This document shows, in pieces, positions 8,138 through 16,440 of a stretch of 64,000 bases of DNA. The notes below the pieces were generated by a model. That model worked only from the letters and a program-made list of their open reading frames with translations, was not told the origin of the DNA and searched no databases. Numbering within the stretch: the first letter of the stretch is position 1; every line of letters begins with the position of its first letter. The DNA lies in NCBI RefSeq assembly GCF_032248455.1, contig NZ_JAVTTP010000001.1:3222501-3286500 (forward strand), given 5' to 3'. Both the position numbers and the translations under genes were made by a program. The stretch comes from Pricia mediterranea. Lineage in GTDB: Bacteria > Bacteroidota > Bacteroidia > Flavobacteriales > Flavobacteriaceae.

Positions 8138-9670
8138 TCAAAACCGTTCTGGATGCTCTATTACTTCTTTGGCTCTTTCCTTTAGATGCTTTAGCTCATT
8201 TTTATCCTTTTTTTCCAAGAGGCTCATCATCATGTTCATCCGATGGTTTTTTGCAAAATGTTCTCTTTTCTCATCCAGAAAATTCCAATATAGCGCATTG
8301 AAGGGACAGGCATTTTCTCCTAGTTTTTTAGTGTGGCTGTATCGGCAATCGCTGCAATAGTTGCTCATTTTATTGATGTAGTTCGCGCTGCTGACGTAGG
8401 GCTTGGTGGCGATAAGCCCGCCGTCGGCAAACTGGCTCATGCCGCGGGTGTTCGTAATCTCGACCCATTCGATGGCGTCGATATAGATGCCGAGATACCA
8501 CGCATCGACTTCATCGGGGTGAACCAGGGTCAGCAAAGCGTAATTGCCGGTGATCATCAAGGGTTGAATATGGTGGGCATAGGCTTCGTCGAGACTTTGG
8601 GTTATGGCATGGCGCAAACAGTTCATCTTGGTGTCTCCGGTCCAATAAAAATCGGGCAGCTTGTTGTGGTTTTCCAGTTCATTGTATTCGCGATAATCGG
8701 GCATTAGGGCCCAATACATTCCGCGCATGTATTCACGCCATCCTAAAATTTGGCGTACAAAGCCTTCGACCTGTGATATGTGAATGTTTTCCGTATGGTC
8801 GTAAAAGTAATCAAGTACCTTATCGACGACCTCTTTGGGGGAAATCATTTTGCTGTTCATCGCAAACGACAAGCGGGAGTGGAACAGGAATTTTTGATCG
8901 GTATGCAGGGCGTCTTGATAGTCCCCGAAGTGAATTAGTAGATTTTTACAGAAATAGTTCAGCACCGAAAGGGAGTCCGCCCGAGAGGTGGGCCAGCTAA
9001 AATTCTCGGCATCGATGCTTCCAAAGGTTGCGATTCCGGCATTTTCGAGGGCCTTCAATACCTCCGAAACATCTTTGCGAAAGCCGCGCTCGTGGGGTAT
9101 ATCGTGTTTGCCCGTCCATTTTTTCCGGTTGCTGTGGTCAAAATTCCATTTTCCGCCTTCGGGTTGGCCGTTGATCATCATTACATCGTGCTTTTTACGC
9201 ATCATCCGGTAAAAGCTCTCCATGAGATACTGTTTCTTGTTCGAAAAGAAGTTTTTCAGCTCGTAGCGTTCCGTGTAAAAGTGTTCGGAATCGACGGCCT
9301 CCGTTTCGATTGAAAGTGCTTTGCAAATGGACTTCAGCTGATCGTCAAGTCGGTACTCGTCCGGCCACTGGTATTCGAATTTTTCTGCTGCTGTTTCCTG
9401 CACATACTTCTCGATGATTTGCTCTAGGTCTTGTGGATTTTGCTCATCGTCAATTTTGAGATAGACGAAAAGATGACCTTTCTCCGACAGTTCTTCCTTA
9501 AAATTGCGCATGGCCGTAAAGAAGCCGACCACTTTTTGGATATGGTGCATGACATAGTCGGTTTCCTGTCGCATCTCGGCCATGAGATAGGTAACTTTGT
9601 CGTCGGTAGCGTCGAACCAAGAGTGCTTTTGATTCAATTGGTCTCCTAAGACCAGCCTTAATTTTTTCAT
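8138..9670 (-). CDS. Iron-sulfur bacterial cryptochrome/photolyase (FeS-BCP, PhrB-like)
   Basis: This belongs to the photolyase-related family with a 4Fe-4S cluster; members characterised as PhrB repair (6-4) photoproducts using light and FAD. The N-terminal Rossmann-like domain begins LRLVLGDQLN. Four cysteines at residues 351, 439, 442 and 455, spaced C-x87-C-x2-C-x12-C, match the cluster ligands of the family. The FAD region contains the conserved VEGFVRQILGWREYMRG. The length of 510 residues is typical. It is the last gene of a minus-strand run after DUF2256 and the DASH-type gene. The 176-nt gap upstream contains a palindromic repeat, so co-transcription is possible but not certain. Confidence 0.94.
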   Translation of the reverse strand: MKKLRLVLGDQLNQKHSWFDATDDKVTYLMAEMRQETDYVMHHIQKVVGFFTAMRNFKEELSEKGHLFVYLKIDDEQNPQDLEQIIEKYVQETAAEKFEYQWPDEYRLDDQLKSICKALSIETEAVDSEHFYTERYELKNFFSNKKQYLMESFYRMMRKKHDVMMINGQPEGGKWNFDHSNRKKWTGKHDIPHERGFRKDVSEVLKALENAGIATFGSIDAENFSWPTSRADSLSVLNYFCKNLLIHFGDYQDALHTDQKFLFHSRLSFAMNSKMISPKEVVDKVLDYFYDHTENIHISQVEGFVRQILGWREYMRGMYWALMPDYREYNELENHNKLPDFYWTGDTKMNCLRHAITQSLDEAYAHHIQPLMITGNYALLTLVHPDEVDAWYLGIYIDAIEWVEITNTRGMSQFADGGLIATKPYVSSANYINKMSNYCSDCRYSHTKKLGENACPFNALYWNFLDEKREHFAKNHRMNMMMSLLEKKDKNELKHLKERAKEVIEHPERF

Positions 9671-9723
9671 GCGTTAAAATGTTTTTAATTATTTAGAAAT
9701 AAGCTAATTAAAAAATTGAGAAT

Positions 9724-9741
9724 CACGATAGCTATCGGGAT
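9724..9741. repeat. Short palindromic intergenic repeat, copy 1
   Basis: CACGATAGCTATCGGGAT contains the 12-nt perfect palindrome CGATAGCTATCG (9726-9737). A second copy at 37649-37666 keeps the flanks and changes two palindrome positions in a compensating way. Confidence 0.6.
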
Positions 9742-9846
9742 AACGCTGCGCTCTCGCATGAAAAATATTAAACATCGCCTTTGGCGAAAAAATTTTAAAA
9801 ATTTTGTTCATGCTCATTTCATATAAAAAAGTTTGTGGGTATTATT

Positions 9847-11142
9847 CTAAAACAGCCGCTCCTGCAGCCAAAGCTGTTGAAACTTACCTTGCCTATCGTA
9901 CCGCTGGGCCTGACTTGTAATGTTGAATTTTCTGTCTCTTGGATCGTTACCGACCCCGCTGTTGTACATCCAGTTGCCCCAGTTGCTGTGTACGTCGTAA
10001 TCGATCAGCAAGCTTTCAAAATAGGCGGCGCCGATGCGCCAGTCCTGTTTCCGTTCCTTGGCCCAAAAGCTCGCGACATTTTGTCGGCCACGGTTGCTCA
10101 TCCAACCCGTTTCCGCGATTTCTCTCATATTCGCGTTGACAAAAGGCTCTTTAGTGTTTCCGGTCGTCTAATTGTCTTTGGCCTTGTCGGAATTGTCCCA
10201 AGAATATTCCTTTTCCAAAATTCCCCCGATCTGAAATATTTTGCTTCCATGTTTGAGGGACACGTACTTAAAATAATCACGCCAAATCAATTCGAAGATC
10301 AGCCAATAGGTGCTATCGTTCTTGTTCACTTGCTTTTCGAAATCCTTGACTTCTCGATAAACGGTTCGTGGGGAGATGCTGCCATTTGCCAACCATGCGG
10401 AAAGCTTTGAGCTGTAATCGGTTCCGATCAACCCGTTTCTTGTTTTTTTGTAGGAAGCGAGTTTTTCGGTATTCCAAAAGTAACCCTGAACCCGTTGCAA
10501 TGCTTGTTGTTCTCCTCCTTTGAACGGAAAGGCTGTTCGTGAGTCCGTTTCAAAATTGTCGAGTCCCAGTGCGTTCAGATTCGGAATTTCGGTCGTATTG
10601 TCTTTAAGATTTTGCGTCGGCATCGGTTTGGGCGAATCGATTACCGCCCTGACTTCCGCATTTTTTTCACATATCTTTCGAAAGTGGGTATATACCTTGG
10701 GGATATCGCTAAACTGCTCAAAGGGGATATCCTCGGGATGAAACAAGAACTGGTCGTAGGTTTCCACGAATTTGGTTGCGGCAGGAAGATTAGCGACGAG
10801 CGCATCCAATATATGGGTTTCCTCCCGGGTCCATTCTTTCTGCAAATAAATGGTCTTGATATCGTATTTCTGGACCAAATCAGGAAATACATTTTCTGGA
10901 GTATCCATAAAAACATACAGGGGAATATTTAAATTTTCCAGATTGTCTTTCAGCTCGGTCATTGTTTCTATCAAAAAGCGGCCACGGTATTTTTCGGTCT
11001 TTTTGAATCCGAAGTCCCCCATGGCATAGTGACGTGGGTCAAAAAAATATACCGCGATTACCGATTCGCCCTGACAGGCTTTTATGAGCGACGCGTTATC
11101 GGCTATTCTGAGATCGTTCCGAAACCAGATACAATTTTTCAT
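9847..11142 (-). pseudogene. DASH-type cryptochrome/photolyase interrupted by an in-frame amber codon
   Basis: The gene encodes a cryptochrome-DASH-type flavoprotein, whose family repairs pyrimidine dimers in single-stranded DNA or senses blue light. The photolyase domain starts MKNCIWFRNDLRI and the FAD-binding region contains IGTDYSSKLSAWLANGSIS and the WRDYFKYV helix. At 10168-10170 a TAG stop ends the frame after 324 residues. The same frame then continues for 106 codons with good family sequence, [20 protein letters not shown]. The context before and after the stop (KDN, then TTGNTKEPF) suggests the TAG replaced a conserved TGG Trp codon. This is a point nonsense change, not a frameshift. 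The start at 11142 is chosen over 11208 because it begins the family domain. It may be a recent pseudogene, a sequencing error or read-through. Confidence 0.88.
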
Positions 11143-11256
11143 ATAAAGGTTAAATTTAAGCAAGTAAGGGGTTGATTGCCGGTATTGGCGATACTTTGGT
11201 GACATCATTTGTTTTAAAAAGAGGGATTCGGAAACTAGGCCCTCGACGGCTTTGCC

Positions 11257-11394
11257 CTAAGGTTTATTTCGCCGGCACCGCTCACTACAATATTTGACCT
11301 GACCCCAATCTTTTTGCCATTTTTTGCGCCAGGTGAAGGGCCGGCCACAGGTAGCACAGATTTTTGAGGGCAAGTGCCGCTTTTTATGTGCCAT
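11257..11394 (-). CDS. DUF2256 small zinc-ribbon-like protein
   Basis: This 45-residue protein begins [20 protein letters not shown] and has two cysteine pairs, CATC near residue 13 and CSERC near residue 37, with the conserved FTWRKKW and NKP end. This fits the DUF2256 family. Members commonly sit next to photolyase or cryptochrome genes, and here it lies 114 nt upstream of the DASH-type gene on the same strand. It probably binds a zinc ion. Its function is not established; a helper role for the neighbouring flavoproteins is inferred only from position. The first residues KKRHLPSK are strongly basic, consistent with nucleic-acid contact. Confidence 0.85.
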   Translation of the reverse strand: MAHKKRHLPSKICATCGRPFTWRKKWQKDWGQVKYCSERCRRNKP

Positions 11395-11494
11395 GTTCAG
11401 TTTTGTTTGATAAAAATAATAAAAAGCTAAACAAGTTCTGCATCGAGAGTGAAGTTATGGAGAACAGGGGTGGTATAAGGGGGAGAGGAACAAT

Positions 11495-11502
11495 TAATTT
11501 TG
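11495..11502 (+). promoter_or_regulatory. Predicted -7 element upstream of the kynurenine monooxygenase gene
   Basis: TAATTTTG matches TAnnTTTG and lies 73 nt before the ATG at 11576. It supports a transcript starting near 11509, so the longer in-frame start at 11522 could also be on the mRNA. Confidence 0.4.
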
Positions 11503-11575
11503 GTACATTTAGGGCTTTTATGTGGAATTGCCAACGGCTCATGCGCTCCAGATTGTTTTAAAACAAACCGATAAA

Positions 11576-12940
11576 ATGACACAAACCCCAAAAAGCATTG
11601 CCATCATAGGATCAGGATTGGTGGGGTCGCTCTTGGCGATATACATGAAGAAGCGGGGCCATGAGGTTACGGTTTTTGACAGGAGACCCGACATCCGCAA
11701 GACCGAATTTTCGGGCCGTTCCATAAATCTTGCAATGAGCGATCGGGGTTGGAAAGCGCTCCGGGAGGTCGAAATTGAGGACAACATCAAAGAAATTGCC
11801 ATTCCCCTTGACAAAAGGGCGATGCACGTCATCGACACTCCCCTTTATTTTCAGGAATATGGAAAAGACGGGGAGGCCATATGGTCGATTTCCCGTGGGG
11901 TTCTAAACCGGCGGATGATTGAAATCGCAGAGCGATCCGGCGTCCACTTCAAGTTCGAGGAAAAGGTCTGGGACGTTAACCTGCCAGAGGCAAACCTGTA
12001 CACCGGGGAGACCGAGAAAGGGGAGTGGACCGAATATCGCTTTGATATCATTTTTGGCTGCGACGGGGCATTTTCAAGAGTTCGTCATAAAATGCAGCGG
12101 CGCAGTCGCTTTGATTATTCCCAACATTTTATCGATGTGGGGTATAAGGAGCTATCGATACCGGCCAATCCCGACGGAACGCATAAGTTGGACAAAAACT
12201 CCTTCCATATCTGGCCGCGGGGCGATTTTATGTTCATCGCCATGCCCAATCTCGATGGCAGCTTTACCTGCACTCTGTTTATGCCCTTCGAGGGAGCCAT
12301 TTCTTTTGAGAGTATAACGACAAAGGCGGAAGCCAAAACCTTTTTTACGACCTACTTTCCAACGGTGCAAAAAGAAATCGATAATTTGACCGAAGATTTT
12401 TTCAAAAACCCGACCAGCGCCATGGTCACCATGAAGTGTTACCCGTGGACGTACTGGGACAAAGTGGCACTCGTAGGCGATTCGGCCCACGCCATTGTTC
12501 CTTTTTATGGGCAGGGAATGAATGCTGGTTTTGAGGATATTTTCGTCTTAAACCAGATCATCGACAAACACGGAGATGATTGGGAGCATATTTTTCAGGA
12601 ATACCAAGAGGTGAGAAAACCCAACGCCGACGCCATCGCCGAACTCAGCTATCGCAACTTTTTGGAAATGAGCAGCAAAACGGCGGATTCGGAATTTCTG
12701 CTACAAAAGAAAATCGAAAAACGGTTCGCCGCCAAACATCCCGATAAATGGATTCCCGTCTACAGCAGGGTCACCTTTTCCGATCGTCCCTACGCCGAGG
12801 CCTTGGCCGTGGGCGATGCACAGGAGGAAATTATGCGCCGGGTGATGCAGCTGCCCGAAATCGGAACACAATGGGATAGCCCCGAGGTGGAGATGATGAT
12901 GCTCGATGGCCTACGGGAAGAAACAGTGAACATGGACTGA
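11576..12940 (+). CDS. kmo: Kynurenine 3-monooxygenase
   Basis: This FAD- and NADPH-dependent aromatic hydroxylase converts L-kynurenine to 3-hydroxykynurenine. The FAD-binding GxGxxG reads IIGSGLVGS at residues 10-18, the substrate-side GRSINLAMSDRG motif is present, and the second FAD motif is VALVGDSAHAIVPFYGQGMN. Length is 454 residues from 11576 (MTQTPKSIAIIG), where the Rossmann strand begins at the usual distance; an in-frame start at 11522 adds 18 unconserved residues. Together with kynU (3560) it makes 3-hydroxyanthranilate from kynurenine. The two genes are separated by unrelated genes, so they are not one operon. The C-terminal region of the eukaryotic enzyme, which anchors it to mitochondria, is absent. 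Confidence 0.95.
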   Translation: MTQTPKSIAIIGSGLVGSLLAIYMKKRGHEVTVFDRRPDIRKTEFSGRSINLAMSDRGWKALREVEIEDNIKEIAIPLDKRAMHVIDTPLYFQEYGKDGEAIWSISRGVLNRRMIEIAERSGVHFKFEEKVWDVNLPEANLYTGETEKGEWTEYRFDIIFGCDGAFSRVRHKMQRRSRFDYSQHFIDVGYKELSIPANPDGTHKLDKNSFHIWPRGDFMFIAMPNLDGSFTCTLFMPFEGAISFESITTKAEAKTFFTTYFPTVQKEIDNLTEDFFKNPTSAMVTMKCYPWTYWDKVALVGDSAHAIVPFYGQGMNAGFEDIFVLNQIIDKHGDDWEHIFQEYQEVRKPNADAIAELSYRNFLEMSSKTADSEFLLQKKIEKRFAAKHPDKWIPVYSRVTFSDRPYAEALAVGDAQEEIMRRVMQLPEIGTQWDSPEVEMMMLDGLREETVNMD

Positions 12941-12980
12941 ACAAAAAAGGCCGGATTCAGGACGTGGCGCGACCCGAGAC

Positions 12981-13418
12981 TTAATGCTTCCCTTTTTTCC
13001 GCATCTCGGCCCTCCGCATGGGCATTCCGTCAATCAGGTCAAAAATGCTCCGTGGGGGTACCTCGAAGGTCTTCTTTAGTTTCGAGCCGCCATCTTTTCC
13101 GATAAGGACAACCCCACTGAAATTGGAATCCATATTGAATTTGTTGAATATTTCATTTGCCGTCAGTCGTACCGGGCTGCCGTCGGCGGCGTATACTGCG
13201 TCCGGTGTCACCCGAAAAATGATTAAATCCCTGTTTTTCAAGGCTTTTTTGTCATGGGTCAATTCTGTCAGCTGTGATGTAAGCGCATCGGAATTTGGAG
13301 TAGCATCGAACAAAAGGAGGATTCGATTTTTCCATTGGTAGTCTTCCAGACTTTGGGCATTTAAATGCTGCGAAAGGGTCACGGAAAGTAGTATTAGGAT
13401 TACAAAGGAAGATTTCAT
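12981..13418 (-). CDS. DUF4174 domain secreted protein
   Basis: The 145-residue product has a Sec signal peptide ending near LNAQ and then one DUF4174 domain of thioredoxin-like fold. Typical pieces are LEDYQWKNRILLLFDA, RDLIIFRVTPDAVY and FSGVVLIGKDGGSKL. The cysteine pair of true thioredoxins is absent, so thiol chemistry is unlikely and the domain probably serves another role in the periplasm. The function of DUF4174 is not established. It lies convergent with the monooxygenase gene and 89 nt downstream of the coiled-coil gene on the same strand, after that gene's terminator. Confidence 0.85.
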   Translation of the reverse strand: MKSSFVILILLSVTLSQHLNAQSLEDYQWKNRILLLFDATPNSDALTSQLTELTHDKKALKNRDLIIFRVTPDAVYAADGSPVRLTANEIFNKFNMDSNFSGVVLIGKDGGSKLKKTFEVPPRSIFDLIDGMPMRRAEMRKKGKH

Positions 13419-13445
13419 AGCTTTTTAAGCTAGAAGATAACAAAA

Positions 13446-13476
13446 AAATGCCACCCACTTGTACCGGATGGCATTT
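13446..13476 (-). terminator. Rho-independent terminator after the coiled-coil gene
   Basis: On the minus strand an imperfect hairpin (AAATGCCA pairing with TGGCATTT, plus two inner G-C pairs) is followed by seven T residues. It lies 31 nt after the stop at 13507. Confidence 0.75.
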
Positions 13477-13506
13477 AGATAAGTTTATGGAAGATTGCGA
13501 GTGGCG

Positions 13507-14286
13507 CTACAACTTGCCGAACATCTTGTCCATTTTTTCCTGCTCCTCTTCGGCCAAGACGGGGTCGACCAGAATTCTGCCGCTGTGTTCGTCGGTGATA
13601 ATTTTTTTGCGTGAAGCAATTTCGACCTGTACTTGGGGAGGGATGGTGAAAAAAGACCCCCCTGAGGCGCCCCTTTCAATGGGCACTACGGCCAATCCGT
13701 TCTTGACGTTGGTACGGATTCGGGTGTAGGCCTTTACCAATCGCTCTTCGATTTCTTCCTGAAATTTTTTGGATTCGTCCAAAAGGGCTTTTTCCTCTTT
13801 CTCGGTTTCTTTTAGAATGGCATCAAGCTCATCCTTTTTATGCTTGAGATGCGACTGGCGCTCGGTCAAACGCTCTTTGGTTTCGGCGATGACCTCTTTT
13901 TTCTGCTCGATCTGTGCCTTGAATTCCCTAATGTTCTTCTCGGCCAATTGTATTTCGAGTTCCTGGAATTCCAACTCCTTACTGATGGAATTGAATTCCC
14001 TACTATTGCGAACGTTCTTTTGCTGTTCGGCGTATTTTTTTATCAGGGCCTTGGCTTCCTCGATCAAGTTTTTCTTGGCTCCAATTTCAAAATTGATGGT
14101 CTCCACATCGGTCTTCAGCTTGTCCATCCGAGTTTTGAGTCCCGCTACATCATCTTCCAGATCCTCCACTTCCAAAGGAAGTTCACCGCGCACGTTGCGT
14201 ATCTCGTCGACCCGTGAGTCGATCAGTTGCAGATCGTACAACGCCCTTAATTTTTCCTCTACCGTCGATTCTTTCTTTTTAGCCAT
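13507..14286 (-). CDS. Coiled-coil protein of the zf-RING_7 family with its zinc-ribbon cysteines lost
   Basis: The protein resembles the CT398/zf-RING_7 family, whose long antiparallel coiled coil is followed by a C4 zinc ribbon. Residues about 5-190 are a charged heptad-like coiled coil with the conserved LRALYDLQLIDSRVDEIRN start. At the C-terminus, where relatives read CGGC and then CxxCGRILVD, this protein reads ASGGSFFTIPPQ and DEHSGRILVDP. All four metal-binding cysteines are replaced while the surrounding ribbon is kept. Relatives have been linked to flagellar or secretion ATPases and to nucleic acid, but function here is unknown. It directly follows the Nif3 gene (5-nt gap), so the two are probably co-transcribed. 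Confidence 0.86.
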   Translation of the reverse strand: MAKKKESTVEEKLRALYDLQLIDSRVDEIRNVRGELPLEVEDLEDDVAGLKTRMDKLKTDVETINFEIGAKKNLIEEAKALIKKYAEQQKNVRNSREFNSISKELEFQELEIQLAEKNIREFKAQIEQKKEVIAETKERLTERQSHLKHKKDELDAILKETEKEEKALLDESKKFQEEIEERLVKAYTRIRTNVKNGLAVVPIERGASGGSFFTIPPQVQVEIASRKKIITDEHSGRILVDPVLAEEEQEKMDKMFGKL

Positions 14287-14291
14287 ATTTC

Positions 14292-15386
14292 TTATAAATA
14301 CTTGATGGGATTGGTTTTACTTTCCGATAAACGGACTGCAAAATTAGGCATTTTTTTCGTAAGATAATCAACCAGAAGGTTTTTTGTAAACTGCTCGGTT
14401 TCATAGTGTCCGATATCCGCAATGACCAGTTTGCTTTCCGCTTTATAAAATTCGTGGTATTTGATATCGGAAGTTATCAGTACATCGGCTCCGGAGGCTT
14501 TGGCGGCATCGATGGCAAAGGCGCCGCTGCCCCCCAAAACGGCGACTGTCCGCACTTTTTGGTCCAAAAATGCCGAATGTCGGACGACCGATACGTTCAT
14601 TTTCTCCTTGACCCTTTGTAAGAACTCGCGTTCCGCAATCGGTTCCGGTAGTTCGCCGATCATGCCCATCCCAAGGTTTTGATCGGTGTTTTGTACGGCG
14701 AACACCTCATAGGCCACTTCTTCGTAGGGGTGGTTTTTGAATAGGGAAGCTAAAATCCCGTTTCGGAGGCGTTTGGCGTAGATGACATTGATCTGGGTTT
14801 CTTTCTCATAATGTATTTTCCCGATTTCGCCCTTGACCGGGTCGGCTTCGTCCCCGGACCTAAAGCTGCCCGTGCCTTCCAGATTAAAGCTGCAATCGCT
14901 GTAGTTGCCAATATTTCCGGCGCCGGCCTCGAACAGTGACCTGCGTAGGGGTTCTGCATCCTTCCGTGGAACATAGGTGACCAGTTTTTCCAGCGTCCCC
15001 TTTTTTGGTATGAGGATTTTCGGATGGATTATCCCCAGGGTTTCGCAAATTTTTTCATTGACCCCGCCTCGAACATTGTCCAAGGCCGTATGCATGCTGT
15101 AGATGGCAATACCGTTGCGAATCGCCTTGATAACGGTACGCTCGACGTAGGTGCGTCCTGTCAGCTTTTTCAATCCCCCGAAAATTATGGGATGAAAGCT
15201 GACAATGAGGTTGCAATCGGTGGCCAGGGCCTCATCGACCACGTTTTCCAACGTATCCAAGGTTACTAGGATGCCCTTTACTTCCTCCTGTGCGTCGCCT
15301 ACCAATAATCCGACATTGTCGAAATCCTCCGCATAGTCCAAAGGCGCCAATTCTTCAAGTATTTCCGTAACGTGTTTGATTTTCAT
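14292..15386 (-). CDS. Nif3-like dinuclear metal-binding protein
   Basis: This is a member of the Nif3/YbgI/YqfO family, which forms toroidal hexamers with a two-metal site. Conserved pieces are YAEDFDNVGLLVGD (residues 18-31), NLIVSFHPIIFGGLKKL with the metal ligands of the HP motif, and the late GDVLI-like motif ADVLITSDIKYHEF with a C-terminal DIGHYETEQF. The roughly 100-residue insert in the middle (the YqfO/CutA-like domain, about residues 125-230) makes it the long 360-370 residue form. Its biochemical role is unsettled; GTP cyclohydrolase and GBP-related roles have been proposed. It is the first gene of an operon with the coiled-coil gene and diverges from lpxK over 49 nt. Confidence 0.92.
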   Translation of the reverse strand: MKIKHVTEILEELAPLDYAEDFDNVGLLVGDAQEEVKGILVTLDTLENVVDEALATDCNLIVSFHPIIFGGLKKLTGRTYVERTVIKAIRNGIAIYSMHTALDNVRGGVNEKICETLGIIHPKILIPKKGTLEKLVTYVPRKDAEPLRRSLFEAGAGNIGNYSDCSFNLEGTGSFRSGDEADPVKGEIGKIHYEKETQINVIYAKRLRNGILASLFKNHPYEEVAYEVFAVQNTDQNLGMGMIGELPEPIAEREFLQRVKEKMNVSVVRHSAFLDQKVRTVAVLGGSGAFAIDAAKASGADVLITSDIKYHEFYKAESKLVIADIGHYETEQFTKNLLVDYLTKKMPNFAVRLSESKTNPIKYL

Positions 15387-15406
15387 TTATAGGTTTTTAA
15401 GGTAAT

Positions 15407-15414
15407 CAAAGATA
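15407..15414 (-). promoter_or_regulatory. Predicted -7 element of the nif3-family operon
   Basis: The minus strand reads TATCTTTG (TAnnTTTG), 20 nt before the ATG at 15386. The element lies inside the 49-nt space shared with the divergent lpxK. Confidence 0.5.
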
Positions 15415-15435
15415 AAATATTCTAATTTCGCCGCT

Positions 15436-16440
15436 GTGGAAGTACTGAGAAAACTTTTATACCCCGTTTCGTTGATCTATGCCCTCGTGGTACGCATCCG
15501 CAATTGCCTTTTTGACGTGGGTGTGTTCAAATCGGAGAGGTTCGCCACCCCTACGCTCTGTATCGGGAATCTTAGCGTGGGCGGTACGGGAAAGACGCCC
15601 ATGGCGGAATTTCTGATTTCCCTTTTAAAGGATGATATGCGGCTGGCCTTACTCAGTCGGGGGTACAGACGGAAGTCCAAAGGCTTCGTGTTGGCAGATA
15701 CTACCAGTACGGTCGGGGACCTGGGCGATGAACCCTATCAGATTTATTCCAAACATCCCGAAATAGCGGTCGCCGTCGATGCGGATAGGCGTCGCGGCAT
15801 CCGAGCGCTGGAGAAAAAAGTTTCTCCCGATCTGATTTTGCTCGACGATGCTTTTCAGCACCGAAAGGTCAAGTGTGGGTTTTCGATATTGTTGACCGCG
15901 TACGGCAATCTCTACGTGAACGATCGGTACCTGCCGACCGGTTCCTTGCGGGACAGTAAACGGGAGGCGAAGAGGGCTGATCTGATCATTGTGACCAAAT
16001 GTCCCGAGCAGTCAAGCGATTCGCAGCGGCAACGAATCGTTCGTGAACTCAATCCGGAAGTCCACCAACACGTTCTGTTCAGCTATTTGGCCTATGGTGA
16101 GGAATTGAAGGGTAATTCCCACAATGTTTCCTTGGATTATTTCCGGGGCAAAAACCCGACCTTGGTCACGGGAATCGCAAATCCCGAACCCTTGGTTGCC
16201 CATTTAAAAGGGTCGGGGCTCAGATTTGAACACCTGCGTTTTAGGGACCACCATGACTTTACGGAGAATGATTTGGATCAATTGCGGAGAAAGGAGTACT
16301 TGATTACCACTGAAAAGGACTATGTGCGGTTGAACGGGAAGGTAGATAACCTGTATTATCTGCCTGTCGCGCATGAATTTTTAGGCGATGACAAAAATAC
16401 ACTGAGCACCGTATTAGCTGTTTTTATGTCGCAGTTTTGA
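15436..16440 (+). CDS. lpxK: Tetraacyldisaccharide 4'-kinase
   Basis: This enzyme phosphorylates the 4' position of the lipid A disaccharide precursor at the inner membrane, the sixth step of lipid A synthesis. The Walker A motif reads GNLSVGGTGKTPMAEFL (about residues 43-59). The conserved RGYRRKSKGF and LLDDAFQHRKV follow, and the C-terminal FRDHHDF motif is present. Length is 334 residues, normal for the family. The start is GTG at 15436 and gives MEVLRKLLYPVSLIYA, the usual N-terminal membrane helix; no ATG fits. Its 3' end overlaps the convergent histidine kinase gene by 17 nt. Confidence 0.95.
   Translation: MEVLRKLLYPVSLIYALVVRIRNCLFDVGVFKSERFATPTLCIGNLSVGGTGKTPMAEFLISLLKDDMRLALLSRGYRRKSKGFVLADTTSTVGDLGDEPYQIYSKHPEIAVAVDADRRRGIRALEKKVSPDLILLDDAFQHRKVKCGFSILLTAYGNLYVNDRYLPTGSLRDSKREAKRADLIIVTKCPEQSSDSQRQRIVRELNPEVHQHVLFSYLAYGEELKGNSHNVSLDYFRGKNPTLVTGIANPEPLVAHLKGSGLRFEHLRFRDHHDFTENDLDQLRRKEYLITTEKDYVRLNGKVDNLYYLPVAHEFLGDDKNTLSTVLAVFMSQF

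Noticed and set aside
10128-10170. Suspected frameshift in the DASH-type gene
   Set aside because: The two parts are in the same frame (14 codons apart), so the break is a nonsense codon, not a frameshift.
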